Shown: piece by piece, positions 8,717 through 17,668 of the stretch
Layout: each line of letters begins with the position of its first letter
Numbering within the stretch: position 1 is the first letter of the stretch
Assembly (NCBI GenBank): GCA_024635625.1
Contig: JAGXIQ010000080.1
Coordinates: 1-49,506 of the forward strand
Length of the DNA: 49,506 bases
Source of the DNA: Loktanella sp.
Lineage (GTDB): Bacteria; Pseudomonadota; Alphaproteobacteria; Rhodobacterales; Rhodobacteraceae
Reading direction: 5' to 3'
Position numbers and translations under genes: made by a program
Notes under the pieces: model-generated
What the model was told of the DNA's origin: nothing
Databases searched by the model: none
What the model saw: only the letters and a program-made list of their open reading frames with translations

Positions 8717-11635
8717 ATGCAGCCATCTCGCGTTACGGCCGTTCTTGGGCCGACGAATACTGGCAAGACGCATTATGCGATCGAGCGGATGCTAGGGCAT
8801 CGTACTGGGGTTATTGGCCTTCCGTTGCGCCTGCTGGCGCGCGAAGTTTACGACAGGATTGTCAAGGCCAGGGGCCCGGGGGTTGTCGCACTTGTGACCG
8901 GCGAGGAGCGGATCGTTCCACCCCGTACCGCCTACTGGGTCTGCACCGTTGAAGCGATGCCCGAAGGGTTGGGTTGCGATTTTCTGGCAGTCGATGAGAT
9001 TCAGTTGTGTGCTGATCCAGAGCGGGGGCACGTCTTTACAGACCGACTGTTACATTCCCGCGGCCTTCACGAAACGCTGTTTATGGGTGCCGATACGATG
9101 CGACAGGCGATCGTCGCGATGATCCCACAAGTGACGATCATGCGGCGCGACAGATTCTCTGAATTGGCTTATGCTGGTTCGAAAAAGCTAAGCAGGATGC
9201 CTGCAAGGGCAGCAATTGTCGGATTTTCAGTTGAAAACTGCTATGCGATCGCAGAGTTGATCCGACGTCAGAAGGGTGGTGCGGCTGTCGTCATGGGCGC
9301 GCTGTCCCCGCGAACCCGTAATGCGCAGGTCGAGATGTATCAGAACGGCGACGTCGATTACCTTGTCGCGACGGATGCCATCGGGATGGGTCTGAACCTT
9401 GATATCAAGCACGTCGCTTTTTCGGCCACGACAAAATTCGACGGCCACAGGATGCGGGAACTGCGGCCGGACGAACTTGCACAGATTGCTGGGCGTGCGG
9501 GGCGACATCTGGCCGCTGGCACATTCGGTGTTACCGGCGAAGCGCAAGATCTGGACGAAGGTGTCGTGAATCAGATCGTCAACCACCAGTTCCAGCCAGT
9601 GAAAAAGCTGCAATGGCGCAATTCTGATTTGCAGTTTGGATCGATCAAGCGGCTATTGCAGACGTTGGAAGCACGAACTGACAACGATTGGCTGACCCGC
9701 GTGCGGGAAAGTGACGACCTTGCGGCCCTGCGCGCGCTAGGCGCGGACGAGATCGTCGCGGCTCGCGCTAGCGATGGCCCCAGCGTGCGACTGTTATGGG
9801 ATGTCTGTCGGGTTCCTGATTTCCGCGGGATCAGTAAAGGGGAACATGCAAGCCTGCTTATGCGTATATTCACTGACCTGCATCAGATTGGTCATATCGA
9901 CGAGAACTGGTTTGCCTTGCAGGTTGCGCGGATTGATCGGGATGATGGCGACATTGATACTTTGTCGAAACGGTTGGCATATATCCGCACATGGACCTAT
10001 GTGGCGCAGCGCAAAAGCTGGCTGCGGGACGAAAATCATTGGCGTGACCAGACACGCGCTGTAGAAGACCGCCTATCGGATGCACTACATGGTGCATTGG
10101 CGCAAAGATTTGTGGACCGGCGGACATCCGTATTGCTCCGCCGGCTCAAACAGAAGGAGAGCCTCTTGGCTGACGTAAACGACAAGGGCGAAGTGACGGT
10201 TGAGGGCGAATTCATCGGCCGTCTTGAGGGATTCCGTTTTCGCATGGACAAAGCGGGAAGCCCTGACGAGGCCAAGACGCTGCGGCAGGCAAGCGCGCAG
10301 GCGCTTGTGCCGCACTTTCACCTGCGGGCGGACCGTTTTTATAACGCACCCGATACCGAGATGGATTTTACCGAACAGGGTGGCCTCATGTGGGGATCTG
10401 CTGCTGTTGGCAAACTGGCACCCGGTGATGATCCACTAAAGCCGCGCGTCGTCGCATTCGTAGATGACGAGGCTGGACCGGATGTCGCCGCAAAGGTGCA
10501 GCGCCGATTGCAGCATTTCATTGACCGTAAGGTTGCAACCGCGTTCGAGCCTTTGATGGCGCTGAAGAACGATGAGTCGCTGACCGGCGTTGCTAAGGGT
10601 TTTGCCTATCGCATCGCCGAACACTTTGGCATCATCCCGCGGGGTGAGGTCGCCGACGAGGTGAAGGCGCTAGATCAAGAGGCGCGAGGCGCACTGCGTA
10701 AACATGGTATAAGATTTGGTCAATTTACGATCTTTTTGCCATTATTGCTGAAACCAGCCGCCACCCGTCTGCGTCTAGTTTTGTGGGCGCTTTCGAAGGG
10801 TCTGCAAGAGTTTCCTGAAAGCCCGCCACCCGGACTGGTGACGGTACCTGCGGCCAAGGACGCTGCACCAGGATATTACGCAATGGCGGGCTACCGCGCA
10901 GCCGGGGCGCGGGCGATCCGCATCGACATGCTCGAAAGGCTCGCTGACATGCTGCGCGATCAAAATAGCAAAACCGGATTCGAAGCGGTTCCTGATATGC
11001 TTTCGATCACCGGGACCACGTTGGATCAGTTTGCCGATCTGATGGGCGGATTGGGATATAACGCCGAAAAGGGCGAACGTCCCAAAGTGAAACCCGTCAA
11101 AGCGGCGGAAAACCCCGTACCAGAGCGTCCGACAGAAGTACCTGGCGACGCGCCCGGCGAGAGCGTGCCAACTGGGCCGTCAGAGGTGCCCAGCCCCGAT
11201 ATCCCCACAGAAAGCCCTGTGCCGGATCAACCGACCGAAGTCCCCGGTGGTCAACCTGACCTGCCTCCGATGGCCCCGGACACACCCCAAATGACAGCGA
11301 TCGGCGATTCCACGACTGGTATAGTCGAAACAGCGCCAGATACCGCACCGGAGCAGGAAACCTTCTACACCTTCACTTGGGGTGGTCGTGCGACCCGTCA
11401 GGGTGGGCGTCCAGAAGGGCGTCGGGCGGGTGCAGACGCGCCACGCAGCAAGCAACCCGATGGTGGCGAGCGCACAGGCGACAAGCCGCGCCGTGGCAAG
11501 CCGCAGGGTAAGGGTCGTGGGCCTAAGCCACAGGACAAACCGCAAAGTTTTGCGGCGAAACCTGCAAGGGCGGAAAAGAAGATTGATCCTGACAATCCCT
11601 TTGCTGCTGCACTGCAAGGCTTCAAGCCGAATTGA
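8717..11635 (+). CDS. SUV3-like ATP-dependent RNA/DNA helicase with proline-rich and basic tail
   Basis: A 972-residue superfamily 2 helicase resembling mitochondrial SUV3 and the bacterial proteins often labelled MgpS. Walker A is GPTNTGKT (11-18), motif II is DEIQ (93-96), motif V is ATDAIGMGLNL (218-228) and motif VI is QIAGRAGRH (256-264). A long helical region follows. Residues about 800-865 are a low-complexity stretch repeating VPxxPTEVPG-like units, and about 885-960 are rich in Arg, Lys and Gly. Such tails often bind RNA or partner proteins. The stop overlaps the TTG start of the S4 gene (TTGA). SUV3 works with RNases in RNA decay, so a role in RNA turnover or ribosome biology is likely, but no RNase lies nearby. 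Confidence 0.92.
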   Translation: MQPSRVTAVLGPTNTGKTHYAIERMLGHRTGVIGLPLRLLAREVYDRIVKARGPGVVALVTGEERIVPPRTAYWVCTVEAMPEGLGCDFLAVDEIQLCADPERGHVFTDRLLHSRGLHETLFMGADTMRQAIVAMIPQVTIMRRDRFSELAYAGSKKLSRMPARAAIVGFSVENCYAIAELIRRQKGGAAVVMGALSPRTRNAQVEMYQNGDVDYLVATDAIGMGLNLDIKHVAFSATTKFDGHRMRELRPDELAQIAGRAGRHLAAGTFGVTGEAQDLDEGVVNQIVNHQFQPVKKLQWRNSDLQFGSIKRLLQTLEARTDNDWLTRVRESDDLAALRALGADEIVAARASDGPSVRLLWDVCRVPDFRGISKGEHASLLMRIFTDLHQIGHIDENWFALQVARIDRDDGDIDTLSKRLAYIRTWTYVAQRKSWLRDENHWRDQTRAVEDRLSDALHGALAQRFVDRRTSVLLRRLKQKESLLADVNDKGEVTVEGEFIGRLEGFRFRMDKAGSPDEAKTLRQASAQALVPHFHLRADRFYNAPDTEMDFTEQGGLMWGSAAVGKLAPGDDPLKPRVVAFVDDEAGPDVAAKVQRRLQHFIDRKVATAFEPLMALKNDESLTGVAKGFAYRIAEHFGIIPRGEVADEVKALDQEARGALRKHGIRFGQFTIFLPLLLKPAATRLRLVLWALSKGLQEFPESPPPGLVTVPAAKDAAPGYYAMAGYRAAGARAIRIDMLERLADMLRDQNSKTGFEAVPDMLSITGTTLDQFADLMGGLGYNAEKGERPKVKPVKAAENPVPERPTEVPGDAPGESVPTGPSEVPSPDIPTESPVPDQPTEVPGGQPDLPPMAPDTPQMTAIGDSTTGIVETAPDTAPEQETFYTFTWGGRATRQGGRPEGRRAGADAPRSKQPDGGERTGDKPRRGKPQGKGRGPKPQDKPQSFAAKPARAEKKIDPDNPFAAALQGFKPN

Positions 11636-12018
11636 GCGACGGGCGCGAAACGATCCGCCTTGACAAGTGGCTGTGGCAGGCACGGTTCTTTAAGTCCCGT
11701 AGCATTGCAGCCGCTGTCATCAGTGCGGGTCATGTTCGCGTTAACAGCGCGCCGGTATCAAAACCGGCGCGCGTTGTCGGTGCTGATGACGTGCTGACCT
11801 TTCCGCAGGAACGTCAGGTGCGGGTGATAAAGATCCTCGCCTTGGGCACCCGCCGTGGCCCTGCGACAGAGGCACAGACGCTTTACGACGATCAGTCACC
11901 ACCAGTCGTCAAGGCCGAGACCAATCCGCGTTTCGACGGCGGTGGGCGGCCAACCGGTAAAAACCGGCGCGACATGATGGCTGCAAGAAGGCGAGACGAT
12001 CCATTCGCGCTTGAATGA
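11632..12018 (+). CDS. S4-domain RNA-binding protein (Hsp15/HslR-like)
   Basis: A 128-residue protein with an N-terminal S4 domain: IRLDKWLWQARFFKSRS at residues 8-24 and AGHVRVNSAPVSKPARVV at 33-50. In E. coli the related Hsp15 rescues stalled 50S subunits that carry peptidyl-tRNA. The start is TTG at 11632, overlapping the helicase stop by 4 nt; no later ATG would keep the S4 domain intact, so I accept TTG. The C-terminus is basic (GKNRRDMMAARRRDD). Coupling to an RNA helicase supports a shared role in RNA or ribosome handling. Confidence 0.88.
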   Translation: MSDGRETIRLDKWLWQARFFKSRSIAAAVISAGHVRVNSAPVSKPARVVGADDVLTFPQERQVRVIKILALGTRRGPATEAQTLYDDQSPPVVKAETNPRFDGGGRPTGKNRRDMMAARRRDDPFALE

Positions 12019-12069
12019 TCTTGCCCGCTGCCCTAGCAAAGCTCGCAAACGCGCCAAGGACAATCGCCC

Positions 12070-12405
12070 ATGACTTATATCGTCAACGACAACTGTATCG
12101 CCTGCAAATACACCGACTGCGTCGAAGTCTGTCCCGTGGACTGCTTCTATGAAGGCGAGAACATGCTGGTGATTCATCCTGACGAATGCATCGACTGCGG
12201 CGTCTGCGAACCCGAATGCCCCGCCGACGCGATCCGCCCGGACACAGAGCCGGACATGGAAAAGTGGGTAGAGTTCAATCGTAAGTATTCGGAAAAGTGG
12301 CCAGTCATCATCACCAAGAAAGATCCCCTGCCCAATGCAGAGGAGATGGACGGCAAGACTGGTAAGATGGACCTGTTTAGTGAGGCCGCTGGCGAAGGCG
12401 GCTGA
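12070..12405 (+). CDS. fdxA: 7Fe ferredoxin FdxA
   Basis: A 111-residue [3Fe-4S][4Fe-4S] ferredoxin of the Azotobacter FdI type. The cysteine pattern matches: Cys9, Cys17 and Cys50 for the 3Fe cluster and Cys21, Cys40, Cys43 and Cys46 for the 4Fe cluster. The extra Cys12 and Cys25 are also typical of FdxA. The long C-terminal extension with [20 protein letters not shown] is a family hallmark. It is a soluble one-electron carrier with an unknown partner here. A weak ribosome site (CAAGGAC) lies before the ATG. The position between the S4 gene and carD recurs in Rhodobacterales. Confidence 0.96.
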   Translation: MTYIVNDNCIACKYTDCVEVCPVDCFYEGENMLVIHPDECIDCGVCEPECPADAIRPDTEPDMEKWVEFNRKYSEKWPVIITKKDPLPNAEEMDGKTGKMDLFSEAAGEGG

Positions 12406-12605
12406 TTCGCGGGCTTTTGTTGACTATGCTATTGTAATGTCTACGCTTCTGCCGCCCGATCAGCGGGCTTTCGCGGGGGCGTATTTTGTGGTATGATCAC
12501 CGCAATGCTGCCAATGATCTGACCCACATCCTGCGTATGAAACCCTGACGATGACAGATGTCAACGCCGGGGTCTTTTGTCGTCCGGGTCACAGAAAGGA
12601 TTGCC
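12406..12605. other. 200-bp intergenic region between fdxA and carD
   Basis: No gene is visible. A weak hairpin (GCCCG, loop, CGGGC then TTT at 12454-12471) could be an fdxA terminator, but the stem is only 5 bp. The carD promoter should lie further downstream; I could not pick it with confidence. Confidence 0.35.
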
Positions 12606-13115
12606 ATGAGCAAGTCGAAGAAAAAAGATTTCCAACCTAACGAATTCGTCGTCTATCCGGCGCACGGCGTTGGCAAGATCGTTTCGGTCGAGACTCAGGA
12701 GGTCGCTGGGTTCGAACTGGAACTGTTCGTGATCGCCTTCGAGAAAGATAAAATGACCTTGCGCGTGCCAACGCACAAAGCCACCGAAGTGGGCATGCGC
12801 GCATTGTCGACGCCAGATGTCGTAAGCCATGCGATGAAGACTTTGCGCGGAAAGGCGAAAGTCAAGAAAGCTATGTGGTCGCGTCGCGCTCAAGAGTATG
12901 AACAAAAAATTAACTCTGGCGATCTGATCGCTATTGCAGAAGTCGTGCGCGATCTGCATCGTGCAGATGATCAACGCGAGCAGAGCTATTCTGAGCGTCA
13001 GCTATACGAAGCTGCCTTGGAGCGTCTGACACGCGAAATCGCCGCAGTGGCTGGCAACGACGAGAAGGCCGCAGCGGAAGAGATCGGTTCGGTTCTGGTG
13101 GGTCGCGCGGCGTAA
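12606..13115 (+). CDS. carD: CarD/CdnL-family transcription regulator
   Basis: A 169-residue CarD-family protein that binds RNA polymerase beta and stabilises open complexes, especially at rRNA promoters. The N-terminal RNAP-interaction domain is recognisable from NEFVVYPAHGVGKIV, followed by FELELFVIAFEKDKMTLRVP. The helical C-terminal DNA-contacting domain has KAMWSRRAQEYEQKINSGDL and the SYSERQLYEAALERL helix. I start at ATG 12606, preceded by AAAGGA; the frame is open further upstream without a better start. It is monocistronic by appearance, with a strong terminator 25 nt after the stop. Regulation is not evident. Confidence 0.95.
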   Translation: MSKSKKKDFQPNEFVVYPAHGVGKIVSVETQEVAGFELELFVIAFEKDKMTLRVPTHKATEVGMRALSTPDVVSHAMKTLRGKAKVKKAMWSRRAQEYEQKINSGDLIAIAEVVRDLHRADDQREQSYSERQLYEAALERLTREIAAVAGNDEKAAAEEIGSVLVGRAA

Positions 13116-13139
13116 GCCCGACCTATCAGGGAGGAGGAG

Positions 13140-13172
13140 AGGCCGCACTTGGGAGGGTGCGGCCTTTCTTTA
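13140..13172 (+). terminator. Rho-independent terminator of carD
   Basis: An 8-bp GC stem (GGCCGCAC at 13141-13148, GTGCGGCC at 13157-13164), extended by a flanking A-T pair, with an 8-nt loop and a TTTCTTTAT tail. This is a strong intrinsic terminator placed just after carD. Confidence 0.9.
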
Positions 13173-13290
13173 TCGGACAAGGCGATTAACCTGAAGTATA
13201 CGAACGCTGCAAAAGCGGGCCTTTACAAGTGACCCAGCCTGTCAGATTGAACCCACTGTTGCCGCAAATTCAGTCTATCCTAGATATATT

Positions 13291-14556
13291 TTAAGGAAGG
13301 GCGCGCCAGCCGATATCGCGGCGGCAAAAGCCTTCTGGCCAGTCGATTGCATCGACCATCGCATAGGCGCGGGCATGAGCCTCTGCTAAGCTGGCACCAC
13401 GGGCCGTTATTCCCAACACCCGGCCGCCATTCGCCACGATTTGGCCGTCCGATTCGGCCGTTCCTGCGTGGAATGCCATGTGAAAGCTATCTTCTGGCAG
13501 GTCCGACAGACCGTGGATCGCAGTACCCTTTGCATAATTGCCCGGATAACCGTTTGCAGCCATGACGACCGTAAGGGCATGGTCATCGGCCCAGTGCACG
13601 CGCTGATCGGCCAGACGACCCTCTGCGCAGGCTTGCAGCAGGTCAAGAACCTGACCACCCAACCGCATCATCAAGCCCTGACATTCGGGATCGCCAAAGC
13701 GGACGTTGAATTCGACCAGCCGCGGTTCCCCGTCCTTGATCATCAAGCCAACGAACAAAACGCCAGTGAACGGTGTACCGCGCGCGGCCATCGCCGCCAT
13801 GGTGGGGCGCACAATCTGGTCGAGCGCCTTTTGCGTCACGGCGTCCGTCATAACAGGGGCAGGGGAATACGCGCCCATACCACCAGTATTCGGGCCGGTA
13901 TCGCCTTCGCCAACGCGCTTATGATCCTGCGCCGTACCGATTGGTAAAACTGTTTGCCCGTCGCACAGCACAAAGAATGACGCCTCTTCGCCGTCCATGA
14001 ATTCTTCGACTACGACCTCGGCCCCGGCGTCACCGAATTGGCCGCCCATCATGTCGTCAATTGCAGCCAGCGCTTCTTGAAGTGTCATCGCGACAACGAC
14101 GCCTTTGCCTGCAGCCAACCCATCGGCCTTGATCACGATAGGCACACCTTGGGTCTTGATGTAATCACGGGCGTCGTCGGGATGGGTGAAGTGGGCGTAG
14201 GCGGCAGTGGGCGCGTCGCAGGCGTCACAAATCGCTTTTGTGAAAGATTTCGATGATTCAAGGCGCGCTGCAGCGGCGGAAGGTCCGAAAACTGAAAGTC
14301 CGGCTGCACGGCATGTATCCGCGACACCGGCGGCCAGAGGTGCCTCTGGACCGACAATGATGAAATCTATGGCGTTTTGGGCGGCAAAGTCCACAACGGC
14401 AGCCCCGTCCATGATATCGATCTGGGCGCATTCGGCTAGGTCCGCGATACCCGCGTTGCCCGGCGCTACGATCAAGCGATCGCATTTGGGATTTTGCTTG
14501 ATGGCCCATGCCAGCGCGTGCTCTCGCCCGCCGCTGCCCAGTATCAGGATGTTCAT
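13291..14556 (-). CDS. purD: Phosphoribosylamine-glycine ligase
   Basis: GAR synthetase, the second enzyme of de novo purine synthesis: phosphoribosylamine plus glycine plus ATP gives GAR. The 421-residue length fits the family. The N-terminal MNILILGSGGREHALAW is diagnostic. The ATP-grasp domain contains IKADGLAAGKGVVVA and VVEEFMDGEEASFFVL. HKRVGEGDTGPNTGGMGAYSP and NVRFGDPECQ complete the active-site signature. I start at ATG 14556, with GGAGAGA upstream; a longer frame on the same strand lacks homology. It is divergent from xseA with 71 bp between them. Confidence 0.97.
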   Translation of the reverse strand: MNILILGSGGREHALAWAIKQNPKCDRLIVAPGNAGIADLAECAQIDIMDGAAVVDFAAQNAIDFIIVGPEAPLAAGVADTCRAAGLSVFGPSAAAARLESSKSFTKAICDACDAPTAAYAHFTHPDDARDYIKTQGVPIVIKADGLAAGKGVVVAMTLQEALAAIDDMMGGQFGDAGAEVVVEEFMDGEEASFFVLCDGQTVLPIGTAQDHKRVGEGDTGPNTGGMGAYSPAPVMTDAVTQKALDQIVRPTMAAMAARGTPFTGVLFVGLMIKDGEPRLVEFNVRFGDPECQGLMMRLGGQVLDLLQACAEGRLADQRVHWADDHALTVVMAANGYPGNYAKGTAIHGLSDLPEDSFHMAFHAGTAESDGQIVANGGRVLGITARGASLAEAHARAYAMVDAIDWPEGFCRRDIGWRALP

Positions 14557-14627
14557 GGGGTCTCTCCGCTTGGCCTTGGTTGGGTTGCGTTCTAAGGTCA
14601 GCGCAACAACACCACAAGGGCAGCCTG

Positions 14628-16085
14628 ATGGACCTTTTCGAACACGCCACCCCAGCAAGTAACGCGCCAGAATTCACCGTGAGCGAGATTGCGGGCGCTG
14701 TGAAGGCTGCAATTGAGAGCGAATTCGGCCATGTGCGTATCCGGGGCGAGGTCGGTCGCGTATCGCGGCCCCGCTCTGGCCATCTGTATCTGGATTTGAA
14801 GGACGATCGTGCCGTGCTGTCTGGTATCATCTGGAAAGGCCGTGCCGATGCGTTGGCACAACTACCAGAAGAGGGGATGGAGGTCATTGCGACGGGCAAG
14901 TTGACGACCTTCCCCGGACAGTCAAAGTACCAGATTATTATCGAGGATATCGCGCCTGCGGGTGCTGGCGCGCTGATGGCAATGCTTGAAAAGCGGAAGG
15001 CTGCTTTGCAGGCCGAAGGATTGTTCGAGCCTGCACACAAACAGTTGCTGCCTTATCTGCCAGAAATTATTGGGGTTGTAACGTCGCCGTCTGGTGCCGT
15101 GATTCGCGACATTTTGCATCGTTTGCGGGATCGCTTTCCGCGCAAGGTCTTGGTGTGGCCCGTCGCCGTGCAGGGCGCAAAATGTGCGCCAGAGGTCGCG
15201 GCGGCGATCCGGGGCTTTAACGCCTTGACGCCGGGCGGCGCCTTGCCGCGTCCGGATCTGCTGATCGTCGCGCGTGGCGGTGGGTCGATGGAGGATTTGT
15301 GGGGCTTTAACGAGGAAATCGTCGCCCGTGCTGCGTTCGAGAGTCGTATTCCCCTAATCTCTGCCGTGGGGCACGAGACGGATACGACGCTGATTGACTT
15401 CGTGTCCGACCGGCGTGCGCCGACCCCCACTGCGGCAGCAGAAATGGCCGTGCCGGTGCGAATGGACCTGTTCGCGGCTCTTGATAACCATGGCGCACGG
15501 ATCAGTCGGTCGGTGACGCAGGGCCTTGGGTTGCGCCAGCAGCATCTGCGCGATCTGGGACGCGCATTGCCGCAACCTGATGCGCTTTTACAAGGTCCGC
15601 GTCAGCGGTTGGACTATCTCGGCGAACGTCTACCGGCAGCTTTGAAAGCGGCTGCGGCTGGCAAGCGAGTGCAGCTGGCTAATACAGCGCTACGACCCGG
15701 TATTCTTCATCGCGGAATCTCTGAACAGCGACGACGGTTGGAAACGTTGGCATCGCGACTGGAACCGGCGCTGCGGCGGCGCCTAGACGACGCTGAACGC
15801 AAACTGGCAGGCGTTCGTTTGTCACCGCCGGATTTGACCCGAGCGCGCGAACGTTTGGACATGCGCGTTCAGCGTCTGATTGACCGTGCCACGCGTCAGC
15901 AGGACAGTCAGCGGGCGCGACTAGAGGCGCTTGATCGGCTAAGAGAGACCTTGGGCTACCGAGAGACCCTCAAGCGAGGTTATGCGGTAGTGCGGGCGGA
16001 TGGGGCCGTGGTGACTACTACGGATGCCGTCCGCAAGGCTGGCAGCGTCGAAATCGAGTTCGCCGATGGACGCGTGACGATTTAA
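14628..16085 (+). CDS. xseA: Exodeoxyribonuclease VII large subunit
   Basis: The catalytic large subunit (485 residues) of ExoVII, a single-strand DNA exonuclease acting from both ends in repair. An N-terminal OB fold runs to about residue 110 (VRIRGEVGRVSRPRSGHLYL). The nuclease core carries GVVTSPSGAVIRDILHR, the VARGGGSMEDLWGFNEE loop and SAVGHETDTTLIDFVSDRRAPTPTAAAE. A long Arg- and Leu-rich coiled region follows and ends in the LGYRETLKRGYAVV motif. ATG at 14628 has AAGGG 8 nt upstream. The small subunit gene xseB is not in the window. The stop codon is shared as TTAA with the convergent secreted-protein gene. Confidence 0.97.
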   Translation: MDLFEHATPASNAPEFTVSEIAGAVKAAIESEFGHVRIRGEVGRVSRPRSGHLYLDLKDDRAVLSGIIWKGRADALAQLPEEGMEVIATGKLTTFPGQSKYQIIIEDIAPAGAGALMAMLEKRKAALQAEGLFEPAHKQLLPYLPEIIGVVTSPSGAVIRDILHRLRDRFPRKVLVWPVAVQGAKCAPEVAAAIRGFNALTPGGALPRPDLLIVARGGGSMEDLWGFNEEIVARAAFESRIPLISAVGHETDTTLIDFVSDRRAPTPTAAAEMAVPVRMDLFAALDNHGARISRSVTQGLGLRQQHLRDLGRALPQPDALLQGPRQRLDYLGERLPAALKAAAAGKRVQLANTALRPGILHRGISEQRRRLETLASRLEPALRRRLDDAERKLAGVRLSPPDLTRARERLDMRVQRLIDRATRQQDSQRARLEALDRLRETLGYRETLKRGYAVVRADGAVVTTTDAVRKAGSVEIEFADGRVTI

Positions 16086-16462
16086 GACAGTAGGTCCGGC
16101 CCTCTGCAGACCAAAGGTTCCGGGGACTCTGTCGCCTCGAAAAGCACAGTGCCTTCCGTCGATTCGGCGCGTAGGCCACGGTCTGTTCGGCTGACCGCCC
16201 AGCATTTTGCCACCGGATCGTTGTCGTAAACAAAGCAGATCAGACCGTCGCGGTCGAACCAGACGCCGGTCTGGCAGACGCCGGGCGTCGACGACCAAGT
16301 GACGCGGCGATCAGGGCCGTATGCCTCTACGCCAAACGGGCTGCCGTCTGGCAAACCAAAGGTCAGCGTCTTGCCGGTCACATAAGCATCGAAACCCGCG
16401 CCATCCAAAGGATTAGCCGCAAGGGGTGTGGCCAGCAGAACCAGCGCAAGCGCCCGGATCAT
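16082..16462 (-). CDS. Small secreted protein of unknown function
   Basis: A 126-residue protein with a clear signal peptide (residues 1-16, cleavage near LAANP). The mature part has four cysteines (GVCQTG, LICFVY, AKCW, LVCRG) that could form two disulfides in the periplasm, and a FDAYVTGKTLTFGLPDG opening. I recall similar small proteins in Rhodobacterales but know no function. Its ATG overlaps the AlkB stop by 4 nt, so it is translated with the hydroxylase. It ends tail-to-tail with xseA. Confidence 0.75.
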   Translation of the reverse strand: MIRALALVLLATPLAANPLDGAGFDAYVTGKTLTFGLPDGSPFGVEAYGPDRRVTWSSTPGVCQTGVWFDRDGLICFVYDNDPVAKCWAVSRTDRGLRAESTEGTVLFEATESPEPLVCRGPDLLS

Positions 16463-17487
16463 GGCGCGATCCAGCGCCGGACCCGTCGATCCATGACGCG
16501 ACGCCAAAGCGGCGGAAACAATGCCAACGTCGCCATAGTCGGCAAAGAGCGCGGCAACGTGGGGCCATGGTCTTCAAGCCGAAGCGACGGGAAAGGCCGG
16601 TTGGGATTCGCATGGTGGTCAGCATGACGCGGCGCGTTCAACATCAGGGCGGCGGAAAACCAGTGCGGCGCGTTCCAGCTGTGGCGCGGGCCAACAGGCT
16701 CTGGTTTGCCAGTCGCGGTGATTTGCCGGGACAGGCCATAATGCTGCACGTAATCCGAAAGCAACAATTGAACCTGTGCGTAGAAAACGATCGCCAAGTA
16801 GCCTAATAGGCCGACCGGCCCGCCTAACAAAAACGCGGCACCTAAGGTCGCGACCCCGCCCAAGCCGTAGGTGACGTATGGGTTGTGCCAGTGGCTGCGA
16901 CCGACGCGGTCCAGCCGCGCGTCCTCTGCAAGATAGCCTTCGCGGAAGGCACCGATCCATGCGCGCGGGGCATAGGCCCAGAATCCCTCGCCTAGTCGCG
17001 CTGTCGCGGGGTCGTCGCGGGTTGCGACCAATCGGTGATGGATTAGCACGTGGGCAGAGGTGTGGTGGCCATAAAGCAAAGAAATATAGACCCATTGACC
17101 CAATCTATGCAGTGGACGGGTCCCCTTGTGGATCAGCTCGTGCGCGTTGGCATTGCTGACCTGACCAAAATACAGCCCTGTCGCGATGATTAAGCCCAGA
17201 ACCTCGATACCGGTCAGATGTCCTGCACCGATGCTGTAAACAACAAGTGCCAGAGTAGCGAAATGGGCCAGTGCCAATACAATACTTAGTGCGTTTGCTG
17301 CCGGAAATTCCGTTTCTGGTTCGGCGGCAGGGGGCATTGCGATGGCGACAAGTTGGTCGAGCATGTAAACGAACACGGTCATGTAGCCCAGCGCGGCCAA
17401 AACCCAACCGCCACCGAATAAGGCCGCCATCGCAATCAGCGGCAGCGGCAATAGCGTAGCAAATGGGAATAATATGACGGGAAACAT
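16459..17487 (-). CDS. alkB: AlkB-type membrane hydroxylase (alkane 1-monooxygenase family)
   Basis: A 342-residue integral-membrane di-iron oxygenase. The three histidine boxes are present: HELIHK (116-121), HHTSAHVLIHH (141-151) and RHADHH (287-292). The additional HYG box reads DYVQHYGL (245-252). Classic alkane hydroxylases have NYxEHYGL there, so Asn and Glu are changed to Asp and Gln. Six hydrophobic segments fit the AlkB fold, and the protein is shorter than the usual 400 residues. Electrons normally come from rubredoxin and its reductase; neither is encoded here. A terminal hydroxylase for an alkane or other aliphatic substrate is likely, but the substrate cannot be assigned. Confidence 0.88.
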   Translation of the reverse strand: MFPVILFPFATLLPLPLIAMAALFGGGWVLAALGYMTVFVYMLDQLVAIAMPPAAEPETEFPAANALSIVLALAHFATLALVVYSIGAGHLTGIEVLGLIIATGLYFGQVSNANAHELIHKGTRPLHRLGQWVYISLLYGHHTSAHVLIHHRLVATRDDPATARLGEGFWAYAPRAWIGAFREGYLAEDARLDRVGRSHWHNPYVTYGLGGVATLGAAFLLGGPVGLLGYLAIVFYAQVQLLLSDYVQHYGLSRQITATGKPEPVGPRHSWNAPHWFSAALMLNAPRHADHHANPNRPFPSLRLEDHGPTLPRSLPTMATLALFPPLWRRVMDRRVRRWIAP

Positions 17488-17668
17488 GACGACCTAAGCA
17501 AAAAGATTCGCTATCGCTATAACACCTTGTCGCCGTGTCCTAGCCGCAAAAGCAGTAGGGATGACCATTGGTCACAGCGCGAAGGGCAAGAGCGGCTGCT
17601 ACTTTTTGATGTCCCTGACAGAGCTTTCCTGCTGTGATACTGACAACCGATGATCAAGGGGATGCGGG

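Noticed and set aside
12454-12471. Hairpin with short T tract after fdxA
   Set aside because: Stem of only 5 bp and three Ts; too weak for a terminator call.
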